Assembly (NCBI GenBank): GCA_024226535.1
Contig: JAAELP010000428.1
Location: 1-37,938 of the forward strand
DNA from: Planctomycetota bacterium
Lineage (GTDB): Bacteria > Planctomycetota > Phycisphaerae > Phycisphaerales > SM1A02
Direction: 5' to 3'
Length of the DNA stretch: 37,938 nt
Made by a program: the position numbers and the translations under genes. The notes below the pieces were generated by a model. It was not told where the DNA came from and did no database searches. It saw only the letters and a list, made by a program, of their open reading frames with translations. This document shows positions 24,091-32,613 of the stretch, one piece after another (within the stretch, counting starts at the first letter, position 1; each line of letters begins with the position of its first letter).

Positions 24091-26835
24091 GTGATCAAAG
24101 TGCGCGGATGGCGGGAGTGGTGCGGCTATCGATATCTGGCCGTGGGGATCGTTACGCTCGTGGTGCTCGGCTCGCTCTCGACGGCCGCCACCGCCGGGAT
24201 CATGCCGTGCTGCCTCCCGGACGGAAGCTGCGTGGAGTTCGGCGGGACGGGCGACTGCGCGGCGGCGGGCGGTCGACCGCCCGACGGCGGCGACTGCTCC
24301 ACCGGCTTCTGCGAGGACGCCGGGGCGTGCTGCGTCGGAACGACATGCACGCCGATGTTCCTCGACGACTGCGAAGCGGCCGACGGCTACTTCATCGGTG
24401 ACGGAGCGGCGTGCGAGACCGACACGTGCCACGCGGATCTGTCGATCACCAAGTTCGCCCAGGATACGGAGCCGGAAGAGGACAGCATCGTCGTCTTCAT
24501 GATCAACGTCACGAACGACGGTCCCAACGCCGCAACGGGCGTCCTCGTGACGGATCTCCTCCCCGACGGCGTCACGTTCGTTCAGATCAACGGCGGTCTC
24601 GGCATCGGCACCTACGACCCAGTCTCCGGACTTTGGGACGTGCTGGTCTCGTCGGAGGGCGCCCAGTCGATCTCCCCGGGGCAGACGTACACCCTGGAGC
24701 TGCAGGTCTACGTCCACGCGGGCACCGCCGGCACCACGATCACGAACACCGCCACGATCATCGCATCCGACCAGCCGGATCCCGATTCGAGTAACGACAG
24801 CATGTCGGCCAACATCGATCCCGTCGCCGTCGCGCCGTCCAGCGAGACCGGCGCCTGCTGCCTGCCGGACCCGGCGTGCATCGACGACGTGACCGACATC
24901 GACTGCCACGCCCAGGGCGGGATGTTCCTGGGCCCCGACACGGGATGCTCGGCGGAGACGTGTGTCCTGGATCAGGGAGCGTGCTGCCTGCCGGACGGCT
25001 CGTGCCGGGTGCTCACGCCGGAGAACTGCTCCAACGCGGGCGGGACCCACCAGTCCGGCGACTCGTGCCCGAGCGTCGGGCCGTGCCCGGTCCCCATGGG
25101 CGCCTGCTGTGTTCCGAGCACGCCGTGCTTCGAGATGTCACGCGATTACTGCATGATCCAGAACGGCGCGTACATCGGCGACTACCAGCTCTGCGACACC
25201 GCGACCTGCGATCAGCTCGAGTTCCGCGCCCCCTGCTGCTTCATGGACGGCACGTGCATCGTGCTCACGCCCGACGACTGCTCCGGCGCGGGCGGAAGCG
25301 CCCGCGACCTCGGCGCGTCCTGCTCCGCCCCGGTCCAATGGAGCGTCTACAGCTCCAGCGGCGCCAGCGGCGCCTGCTGCTTCGGGAGCGGCTCCTGCGA
25401 TCAGACGGACCTCGAGGACTGCAACTCCGCGGGCGGCCAGTACAAGGGCGACGGCTCGTCCTGCGACGACGTGACCTGTCGTGGCTTCGGCGCCTGCTGC
25501 CTGCCGGACGGGACGTGCCGCGATCAGCGCGAGTTGGGACTTTGCGGGAAGGGCGGCGGCGTGTACCGCGGCGACGGCACCGTCTGCGCGATCGACGGCT
25601 GCGCGAGCGACGTCCGCGCGACGTCCACGGAGAAGGGCAGCCTCGTCGTCGTCTCGGCGATCGAGCTGCGCTGGAGCGGCGGCCCGAGCCCGGCGCCGCC
25701 GGGGGCGATCCTCCAGGACGCGTTCATCTCGCTCACCAACGACTATCCCGAAGACGTCCGCGTGCAGATGTACTTCATCAACGGCGATCCCCCGCTGGAC
25801 GCGGATCCCGCCACCGGGGAGCGCGCGCATCCCGGGTGGAACAAGGTCGACAACCAGATCACGCTCACCGGCGACCAGCCGACGTACTGGTCGGTGCTCA
25901 CCGGCCTGCCCGCCGTCGGCGGCCTTGCGCCGTTCACCGCGCTCGACCCGGGCTTCCCGCCCGGCCGTCCCGCGAACGACGGCACGACCGACCGCGTGCT
26001 CGGCGGGTACATGGTCGCGTGGGCGGTCGACGCCGCCAACGAGGAGATCCGCTGGAACCACCTCAAGGCCGAGGCGACGATCGTCAACTACCTCGAGGGC
26101 TCCGCGTGGGAGCACGGCTCGGTCAACTACGCCGTCGTCGATCCCAACGTCGCCCACGGTCAGCCCACCGGCTCGCCGGGCGTGCTCAACCTCAACGGCG
26201 TCGAGTACGCGCAGTCCTTCGACCAGTTGCTGCTGAACTTCCAGGCGCCGGGATCGTCGGCGTTCAGCGGTCCGCGGCTGGTGATCAGCGACACGAGCCT
26301 GTCGATGCATCCGGTCCCCGCGGATCTCCGCCAGGAATCCGACGGGCCCGTCACCGTCAAGGCGCACTTCGACGTGTGGAACGAGAACGAGGTCAAGTTC
26401 TCCGGGACGCACCAGTGCGTGACGTGCTGGGACGGGACGCTGCTCAGCCGGTACGGAACGCCGAACAACTTCCTGCTCGCCCATCTCCAGACCGCTCACG
26501 GCAAGGCCCGCTTCGACGGCCTCGCGAGCCAGAACTGCGACGTGGACGTCGATCCCAACGACGGCGCCTGCGGCAATCACCCCGACGACGTGTGCAGCGA
26601 GGCGGCCGCGCTCCTGGCCGTGCACGCACGCCTGCTGAGCTTCGACGGAGGCGGCGACTACGACTGTGCCGGCGGCAACGTGGTCGGCATGGGCCTCGAT
26701 GACACGGCCGTGATCCAGTACGACGTCCTGGCCCCGCCTCCGGAGGCCGAGCACCTCGGCACGCCGAGCAAGTTGATGAACTGGGTCGAGCGCCGGATGC
26801 TGCGCGGCAAGGGGACCGTGCGGATCAACCGCTGA
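24091..26835 (+). CDS. Exported Cys-rich / DUF11 protein with shared C-terminal domain (array member 3)
   Basis: 914 residues from GTG 24091 with GAGGG 7 nt upstream. Residues 1-36 are a signal peptide with a long hydrophobic core (AVGIVTLVVLGSL). Two Cys-rich repeats (IMPCCLPDGSC; GACCVGTTC) come first, then an uninterrupted DUF11 domain (about 113-245, with GTAGTTITNTATIIASDQPDPD). Six more Cys-rich repeats follow (about 252-508), and then the shared C-terminal domain from 511 (TSTEKGS) to the end. The DUF11 here lacks the propeller insertion found in its paralogs and serves as a natural comparison. One repeat (around 372-400) lacks its last Cys. No dockerin-like tail is present. The TGA stop abuts the convergent gene's stop within TGATCA. 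The function is unknown; it is probably extracellular. Confidence 0.9.
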   Translation: MIKVRGWREWCGYRYLAVGIVTLVVLGSLSTAATAGIMPCCLPDGSCVEFGGTGDCAAAGGRPPDGGDCSTGFCEDAGACCVGTTCTPMFLDDCEAADGYFIGDGAACETDTCHADLSITKFAQDTEPEEDSIVVFMINVTNDGPNAATGVLVTDLLPDGVTFVQINGGLGIGTYDPVSGLWDVLVSSEGAQSISPGQTYTLELQVYVHAGTAGTTITNTATIIASDQPDPDSSNDSMSANIDPVAVAPSSETGACCLPDPACIDDVTDIDCHAQGGMFLGPDTGCSAETCVLDQGACCLPDGSCRVLTPENCSNAGGTHQSGDSCPSVGPCPVPMGACCVPSTPCFEMSRDYCMIQNGAYIGDYQLCDTATCDQLEFRAPCCFMDGTCIVLTPDDCSGAGGSARDLGASCSAPVQWSVYSSSGASGACCFGSGSCDQTDLEDCNSAGGQYKGDGSSCDDVTCRGFGACCLPDGTCRDQRELGLCGKGGGVYRGDGTVCAIDGCASDVRATSTEKGSLVVVSAIELRWSGGPSPAPPGAILQDAFISLTNDYPEDVRVQMYFINGDPPLDADPATGERAHPGWNKVDNQITLTGDQPTYWSVLTGLPAVGGLAPFTALDPGFPPGRPANDGTTDRVLGGYMVAWAVDAANEEIRWNHLKAEATIVNYLEGSAWEHGSVNYAVVDPNVAHGQPTGSPGVLNLNGVEYAQSFDQLLLNFQAPGSSAFSGPRLVISDTSLSMHPVPADLRQESDGPVTVKAHFDVWNENEVKFSGTHQCVTCWDGTLLSRYGTPNNFLLAHLQTAHGKARFDGLASQNCDVDVDPNDGACGNHPDDVCSEAAALLAVHARLLSFDGGGDYDCAGGNVVGMGLDDTAVIQYDVLAPPPEAEHLGTPSKLMNWVERRMLRGKGTVRINR

Positions 26836-29307
26836 TCATCGGTAGAAGAAGGACTCGTCTTCGCCGATCGGTTCCGGCAGCCCGCCGATACGCGCCACCT
26901 GCGCATCGGTGAGGATCGCCTGCATGCGGCTGATCGCGCGGCCGTTCAGCTCGTTGCGCTCGAAGCCGATCCTGGCAAGCTCCTGCTGTCGCGTCTGCCA
27001 CTTCTTGAACTCGTCGGGATCGAGGCCGACGACGTTGATCGACGTGGTGCTGAGCTGGGCCATCATCTCGCGCGACAGTGCCTCGTACTCGGCGCGGTAG
27101 TTGCCGTCGAGGTTGGTGATCTGCGCCCGCTGCTCGCCGGTGAGATCCTGGAGCTTCAGCGCCGCTTTGAGATGACGATCGACGGACGCGGCGTCCTCGA
27201 AGATCGACGGGAACGCGGCCAGCTCGTAGGCCTGCCGAATCTCGTGGGCGCGCGCTGCGGTGAGCTCGGCGAGCACGAGATCGAGCGTACTCCGATTCAG
27301 CTTCGCGATCGTCTCGTTCGTCCTGGTCACGCGCGCCGTCGGCTGCCGCATCGTCTCGCGGTACTCGTTCTGAAGCTCGACGATGGCCACGAGGTCCTCG
27401 CGACTCGCCGCCGAGATCTCGCTCTGCCATCGATCGGCCAATCGCTGCATCTCCAGTTGCGCATCGAGCCGCGCCCGGAACGCCTGCGTCGCGTTGTTCT
27501 CGTACGCAGTGAGCACTTCGCCGAGCTGCTTCAGCTCCGCGTCCGTCGGCCGCTGCTCGAGGACGATCGACACGAGATCGACGCCGGACTCGTTGGACGT
27601 GCCGCGCCCGAGCGTGAGGCGATCGCTCGCCCGCCCGGCCCATGAGCGACGCAGGCGGCTGCTCTGCACCCGCGCGAGCAGCTCCTCACGCTCCTTGCCG
27701 ACGATCGTGCGCACGTCATCGAAGAACGCGGCGTCGGCGTTCACCGTCGCCTCCAGCGCCTGCTGCCTGATCTCGAACACGTGGTCGATGGCCGCGGTGG
27801 CTTCCGGCGTCTCCCGCATCTCGCGCGCCGTCCGCTTCGCCTGGTGCAGGCGTTCGAACACTTCGAGCGCGGCGACACGCTCCATGTAGTCGCTGTGAAG
27901 CACGTCGAGAACCTCGATCATCTCGTCGGGAAGCTGCATCCGCTTCGCGTACCGGCGGACATCCCGGCGGCTGATCCGCTTCGGAAGGAAACGATCGCCG
28001 CTGATCGGAAACTGCTCGGCCGTGAGATCCTGAGCCTCGTCGTCTCCGCCCTCCCCCTCGCCCTCGGCTTTCCCCCTGGCCGCGACCTCGGCGAGCCCAT
28101 GGCGAATCTCTATCACCGCCTCGGCGCCGAGCTGGTCGGTGACCGTTCCCTCGAGCTTCGCGTGCAGCGTGGCGCCCTGCTCCTTGAGCGCTTCGATCTC
28201 TGCCTGGAGCTTCTCCCCGCGCTCCGGGTTGACGTCGAACGGTGAGAAGCCCTCCCAGAAACGCTCGGCCGCCTCCATGCCATCGGACTGGAGCCGCGCG
28301 ATCGCGCGCTGGAACTCGTCGGAAGCCGGCTCGAGCACGGCGCGTTGATCGTCGGTCAGCTTCTCCCACCGCAGCGCCTTGGTCATCCAGTCGTCCCGGG
28401 AGCTCGTCACGAGGTCGCCGAGGATGGGGAAGGCGCTGCGATAGAACATGTTGCGGAAGCGCCGCGCCTCGTCGGCGGGGATCACGGAGGCGATCTGACG
28501 GTACGTTCTCTTGTTGAGCGAGTGAAGATCGTCGGTGAGCCTGGACGCATCGACGCGAAGCTCCGGCAAGATCTCGCCGATCGCCGTCACGATCTCGCGA
28601 AGTAACTCGGGGTCCTCGAGCAGCTTCTCCTGGGAGATGTCGACGTAGCCGCGCTCGGTCAGCGCATCCATGATGTCGAGCTGCATGCGCATGACGGACT
28701 TGCTCATCTTCCGCAGGATCGAGGTCAGGCGGCGCTCGTAGCCGGCCATGGTCGCGTCGGCGATCTCGAACTCCTCGGGCGTGAGATCGAGCTCGCGAAA
28801 CTGCCCGCTGAGACCAACGATCCGCCGACCGAGCGCTGCCTGCGCCGCCAGCGCCTGGTAGCGATCACGCTCGCGCTGAAGGCGCAGACGGGGAACGACG
28901 CTCAACTGACGCTCCGAGAGCATCGGCACCAGTTCGTCGAAGAGCCCGTCATCGAGCAGCGCGATCTTCGTGTGGATCCTCTCGAACCGCTCGAGGATCT
29001 CTTCGACGACATCCCGCTGAGGAATGCCCCCCTGCACCGCCTGCTGGTCCTTGAGGAACGTGGCGATCTCCCCCTCGCGCAGCTCGCGAAACCCGCGTCG
29101 GTACTCGTCGTGGGCGGCCTCCATGGCCAGCCGCTGCGACGAGCTGAGATCCAGCCGATCGGCATACAGCCTGAGCTTCTGGCTGTTGATGGGTCCGGGC
29201 AGCGCGCCGCTGGTGCCCTGGGCGGTGGCGCGGGCGGCGGGGATCGCAACCGACACCATGACCACGATCATGCACAGCCGGCGAAGCACGCGGATCACGT
29301 GATACAT
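26836..29307 (-). CDS. Exported helical protein with repeated LTxxQ motifs
   Basis: 823 residues; ATG 29307 has GGAG 9 nt upstream. Residues 1-30 are a signal peptide. The rest is almost entirely charged alpha-helix with coiled-coil character. The motif L-[TS]-x-x-Q occurs six times: L54, L130, L317, L428, L722 and L799. Related versions are LTPEE at 175 and LPDE at 459. LTxxQ is the signature of the CpxP/Spy periplasmic chaperone and metal-sensing family, whose members are about 160 residues with two motifs. This protein looks like a long multi-copy relative, but the helical pattern could also be convergent. A Gly/Glu-rich linker lies at 411-425. No dockerin-like tail is present. It is convergent with array member 3 and divergent from the FG-GAP protein gene. 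Confidence 0.8.
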   Translation of the reverse strand: MYHVIRVLRRLCMIVVMVSVAIPAARATAQGTSGALPGPINSQKLRLYADRLDLSSSQRLAMEAAHDEYRRGFRELREGEIATFLKDQQAVQGGIPQRDVVEEILERFERIHTKIALLDDGLFDELVPMLSERQLSVVPRLRLQRERDRYQALAAQAALGRRIVGLSGQFRELDLTPEEFEIADATMAGYERRLTSILRKMSKSVMRMQLDIMDALTERGYVDISQEKLLEDPELLREIVTAIGEILPELRVDASRLTDDLHSLNKRTYRQIASVIPADEARRFRNMFYRSAFPILGDLVTSSRDDWMTKALRWEKLTDDQRAVLEPASDEFQRAIARLQSDGMEAAERFWEGFSPFDVNPERGEKLQAEIEALKEQGATLHAKLEGTVTDQLGAEAVIEIRHGLAEVAARGKAEGEGEGGDDEAQDLTAEQFPISGDRFLPKRISRRDVRRYAKRMQLPDEMIEVLDVLHSDYMERVAALEVFERLHQAKRTAREMRETPEATAAIDHVFEIRQQALEATVNADAAFFDDVRTIVGKEREELLARVQSSRLRRSWAGRASDRLTLGRGTSNESGVDLVSIVLEQRPTDAELKQLGEVLTAYENNATQAFRARLDAQLEMQRLADRWQSEISAASREDLVAIVELQNEYRETMRQPTARVTRTNETIAKLNRSTLDLVLAELTAARAHEIRQAYELAAFPSIFEDAASVDRHLKAALKLQDLTGEQRAQITNLDGNYRAEYEALSREMMAQLSTTSINVVGLDPDEFKKWQTRQQELARIGFERNELNGRAISRMQAILTDAQVARIGGLPEPIGEDESFFYR

Positions 29308-29423
29308 GACGTAATTCTCCGTTTGACCGGGGAAGCCTCCGGGGACCGTCCCCTACCCACACGCGGGAGCGGGGCCGAGGGCCCCTCACCCCCCTATTGA
29401 ACACGATCGAGCATCCGGAGCCC

Positions 29424-29457
29424 GTCCGGATTCCACCCCCGTCCGGATTCCACCCCC
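29424..29457. repeat. 17-bp tandem direct repeat upstream of FG-GAP gene
   Basis: GTCCGGATTCCACCCCC occurs twice head to tail with no mismatch, ending 36 bp before ATG 29494 in the divergent region. It could bind a regulator or be a replication-slippage duplication. Confidence 0.7.
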
Positions 29458-29493
29458 TTCGGACACGCCCGGGGCCCGTATGATGCTGCCGTG

Positions 29494-31101
29494 ATGAGGA
29501 CCGGAGGAGATCGGCCCCGTCGCCTGCCCCTGGCGGCGTCTGGGGCGGCCGTGCTCGCGATCGCCGCGAGCACCGCCCACGCCCAGTGCTTTGCGAGCGC
29601 CGCGGTCAAACTGCTCGCGTCGGACCTCTCCGACGACCACTTCGGCATCTCGGTGTCGATCAGCGGTGACTCGGCGCTGATCGGGGCCGTCCTGCACGAC
29701 GTGGGGGGCGTGCCCAGCACGGGCGCGGCGTACGTCTATGACTTCGTCGGCGGTCACTGGGTCGAGACGAAGCTCGTGGCCTTCGACGCGGCGGCGCATG
29801 ACTGGTTCGGCTGGTCGTCGGCGATCAGCGGCGACGTCGCGGTGGTCGGGGCGAGGGGTGACGACGACAACGGGTTCGGCTCGGGCTCCGCGTACGTGTA
29901 TCGCAAGGTCGGCGGGGTGTGGGGGTTCGAGGCAAAGCTGATCGCGTCCGACGGCGCGGCCCACGATCGTTTCGGCTGGTCGGTCGCGGTGGACGGCGAT
30001 CTTGTCGTCGTCGGCGCCGACGACGACGATGACGGCGGCGAGGACTCGGGCACCGCGTTCGTGTTCCGATACCTCGGTGGCGGCAACTGGATCGAAGAGG
30101 CGAAACTGGTCGCGTCGGACACCTTTGCCGGCCAGGACTTCGGCTTCGTCGTGGCCGTGGACGGCGACACGGCGCTCATCGGCGCCCCGCGCGACGCCGA
30201 GTTCGGCACCGACGCCGGCGCCGCGTACGTCTATCGGCACGACGGGATCGGCGGCTGGCCGGAGCAGGCGAAGCTCACGGCGTCGAATGCGGCCGCGGAC
30301 GAGGAGTTCGGCATCTCCGTCTCGATCAGCGGCGACCGCGCGCTCGTCGGGGCGTGGGCAAGCGACGACCACCAGATCCCCAGCACCGAGAACGGATCCG
30401 CGTACGTCTTCAAACGCACCGGCACGACGTGGACCCAGGAGATCAGGCTCCTCGCCCCCGACGCGACCCCCGGTGACGAGTTCGGCACGTCCGTCTCCAT
30501 CGACGGCCCGCATGCGGTCATCGGTGTCCCCTCCGACGACGATACCGCGAACGACAGTGGCTCCGCCTGGGTCTTCGCGTACGACGGCGCCGACTGGAAA
30601 GTGATGGCGAAGCTCAACGCGCCGGACGCCGCCAACGGCGACGAGTTCGGCTTCCCGGTTTCCGTGGACGGCGGGCGCGTGCTCGTCGGCGCCGATCGCA
30701 ACGATGATGTATGCGGGCTCGCCCTGTGCAACGCCGGATCCGCGTACATCTTCGCCGGGCTCGACGACTGCACCGCCAATGCCATCCCCGACCTGTGCGA
30801 GGTCGCCATCGGTGTCGTTCCCGACTGCAACGCGAACGGTGTGCCCGACGAATGCGACATCGCCGCCGGCACGACGCCCGATCTCGACGGCGACGGCATC
30901 CCCGACGAGTGTCAGCCGTGCGATCAAGCCGACCTCAACAACAACGGCGGTGTCGGGTTCGACGACATTCTGGTGGTGCTCACCGACTGGGGCCCCTGCC
31001 CCGACCCGCCGACCACGTGCCCCGGGGATCTCAACGACAACGGCACCGTTGATTTCGGCGACATCCTGATCATCATCTCCGCCTGGGGGAAGTGCGTGTA
31101 G
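29494..31101 (+). CDS. Exported seven-bladed FG-GAP protein with dockerin-like tail
   Basis: 535 residues from ATG 29494; GTG 29491 immediately before it is an alternative. Residues 1-30 are a signal peptide (STAHAQ). Seven consecutive FG-GAP-like blades of about 55 residues follow, each with the order KLLASD...FG.SV.I.GD..L.GA...D...SG.AYV. This number is what a closed seven-bladed propeller needs. Then come Cys/Asn-rich linkers (DCNANGVPDECDIA; LDGDGIPDECQ) common in planctomycete surface proteins, and two dockerin-like repeats at 476-535 ending one residue after the last Cys. Its sibling at 33607-35040 has the same layout. It is probably a surface adhesin-like or scaffold protein; the ligand is unknown. 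Confidence 0.9.
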   Translation: MRTGGDRPRRLPLAASGAAVLAIAASTAHAQCFASAAVKLLASDLSDDHFGISVSISGDSALIGAVLHDVGGVPSTGAAYVYDFVGGHWVETKLVAFDAAAHDWFGWSSAISGDVAVVGARGDDDNGFGSGSAYVYRKVGGVWGFEAKLIASDGAAHDRFGWSVAVDGDLVVVGADDDDDGGEDSGTAFVFRYLGGGNWIEEAKLVASDTFAGQDFGFVVAVDGDTALIGAPRDAEFGTDAGAAYVYRHDGIGGWPEQAKLTASNAAADEEFGISVSISGDRALVGAWASDDHQIPSTENGSAYVFKRTGTTWTQEIRLLAPDATPGDEFGTSVSIDGPHAVIGVPSDDDTANDSGSAWVFAYDGADWKVMAKLNAPDAANGDEFGFPVSVDGGRVLVGADRNDDVCGLALCNAGSAYIFAGLDDCTANAIPDLCEVAIGVVPDCNANGVPDECDIAAGTTPDLDGDGIPDECQPCDQADLNNNGGVGFDDILVVLTDWGPCPDPPTTCPGDLNDNGTVDFGDILIIISAWGKCV

Positions 31102-31164
31102 AGTGGGCGCTCCAGCATCGACGAGATCCGACCGAACCCCCCCCTGCCCCGAGAGACCAACTCC

Positions 31165-31605
31165 ATGGCCAACTTCGCCACCGCCCTGAAGGAAGAGATC
31201 CGACGGCTCGCACGCAAGGAGATTCGCGCGGCGACCACGACCACGAAGAGCAGCACCGCCCAGCATCGAAGGGACATCGCTGAGCTGAAGCGACAGGTGC
31301 GGACGCTCACGAAGGAAGTGAACTCCCTGAGACGACGAGAGCAGAATCGAGCGGGCAGGCCCGAGGCCTCGGAGCGAGGGACAACCGTCCGCTTCTCGCC
31401 GTCCTGGGTGAGGAAGCACCGTGATCGGCTCGAAGTCTCCGCCGCCGACTACGGCGCGCTCGTCGGCGTCTCCGGCCTCACGATCTACAACTGGGAGAAG
31501 GGCAAGACCAAGCCCCGCGAGAAGCAGCTTGCGGCATGGGCCGCGGTGCGGTCCCTCGGCAAGCGGGAGGCGTGGAAGCGGCTGGAGGCGATGGACGCGC
31601 AGTAA
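31165..31605 (+). CDS. XRE-like helix-turn-helix regulator with N-terminal coiled coil
   Basis: 146 residues. Residues about 8-60 are a very basic coiled coil (KEEIRRLARKEI; ELKRQVRTLTKEVNSLRRRE). Residues about 84-125 form a Cro/C1-type helix-turn-helix (LEVSAADYGALVGVSGLTIYNWEKGKTKPR) with the characteristic YNWEKG recognition segment. It is a DNA-binding protein, probably a transcription regulator, without a ligand domain. It stands alone on the plus strand, 63 bp after the FG-GAP gene. It has no visible strong ribosome site, and its targets are unknown. Confidence 0.8.
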   Translation: MANFATALKEEIRRLARKEIRAATTTTKSSTAQHRRDIAELKRQVRTLTKEVNSLRRREQNRAGRPEASERGTTVRFSPSWVRKHRDRLEVSAADYGALVGVSGLTIYNWEKGKTKPREKQLAAWAAVRSLGKREAWKRLEAMDAQ

Positions 31606-31670
31606 TGCCGTCGTCGACCGCGCTTCGGAACCCGGGACGTGAGCCCGGTGCCCGACAGGCGTGCTCCCGG

Positions 31671-31676
31671 TACAAT
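31671..31676 (+). promoter_or_regulatory. Possible -10 element upstream of small dockerin-like gene
   Basis: TACAAT (one mismatch from TATAAT) stands out in a GC-rich 120-bp gap, 50 bp before ATG 31726. No good -35 hexamer lies at 16-18 bp, so the call is tentative. Confidence 0.3.
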
Positions 31677-31725
31677 ACTGGCTCCAGGCGCCACGCAGTC
31701 CAACACTTGCACAGGGAGGTCGACC

Positions 31726-32574
31726 ATGGCCCAACTCACGCGCTCCTTCGTCGCGGCGGCGGTCCTTTTCATCTCGGCGCAGGCCGGCGCCTCGTGCGTG
31801 GCCGACATGGACGAGAGCGGAGTGGTCGACCCCGCGGATCTCGTCTACGTCATCGGACATTGGGGGCCGTGCTCCGGCTGCCGGGCGGACCTCGACGGCT
31901 CGGGCGACGTGGGATTCGCCGACCTGCTCCGCGTCATCGGTGCATGGGGTCCGGCCGTCTTCTTCGAGTACGGTCCGCCGCGGGACGACGCCGAAGCCGA
32001 GCAGATCGGCCTGGAAATGCTGGGCGTGGACGGTTCGCTCGTCCTTCCGGACGACCTGTAAGATCGCGTCGAGCGCGATCTCCATCTCATCCGGACCGAC
32101 CCTGGCGTCACTGGCATGCTCGCCGAGATACCGCATTCGCCGCAGTGGTATCCGGGTCTCCTGGTGCGGTTGAGGCCCGAGGTTCCCTCCGACTCCTTCG
32201 CCGCCATCAACCACTGCTACCAGGCGTCCGCCTCGCCGGTCGGCTTCGGTCTTACCCAGGTGACACTTCCGGCCAACCTCAACGTCCCGGCCTTGCTGCC
32301 TCAGTACCAGGAACTCGAGTGCATGGAATCGGCCTCGCTCGGTTGGGTGTCCGGCAATACTGTGTGGTCGCCCACCCCATTGCCCGACGGCACGTGGCAC
32401 TGGAACGTCGAGTTCGGCATGGGCGACTGTCCCGCGGGCTGCACTTGCTTCCTCCACTTCGACCTGGAGGTGACGGAGGCGGGCGTCGTGACCGAGTTGT
32501 CCGTGGACCTCGTGCCCCCGGACTGCGGGCCGCAGTTGGGATGTTGGTGGGTGCCGCCGTGTCCGCCGTTCTGA
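31726..32574 (+). pseudogene. Small exported dockerin-like protein, interrupted by in-frame TAA
   Basis: ATG 31726 has an excellent ribosome site (GGGAGG, 6 nt). Residues 1-23 are a signal peptide. The dockerin-like pair sits at the N-terminus here (24-49, 52-77) instead of the C-terminus. A TAA at 32059-32061 ends the frame after residue 111, but the same frame stays open for another 170 codons to TGA 32574. That stretch is protein-like (DRVERDLHLIRTDPGVTGM...; GDCPAGCTCFLHFDLEV...CGPQLGCWWVPPC). TAA replacing TAC or TAT would give LPDDLYDRVERDL and a full protein of about 282 residues. The downstream part has no signal peptide or good start of its own (ATG 32116). It is either a nonsense mutation or a base error. 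Confidence 0.8.
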
Positions 32575-32613
32575 CAGCTGTCGTGCAACCTGTAGTTGCG
32601 CGGGCGGAGTCGC

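Noticed and set aside
29371..29385. Hairpin GGGGCC-GAG-GGCCCC in the divergent region before the FG-GAP gene
   Set aside because: Short stem without T-tract and in GC-rich sequence; likely chance.
29386..32457. 1023-codon open frame on the minus strand
   Set aside because: It runs antisense through the FG-GAP gene, the XRE-like gene and the small dockerin-like gene, is extremely Arg/Val/Asp-rich and has no domain; a GC-rich shadow frame.
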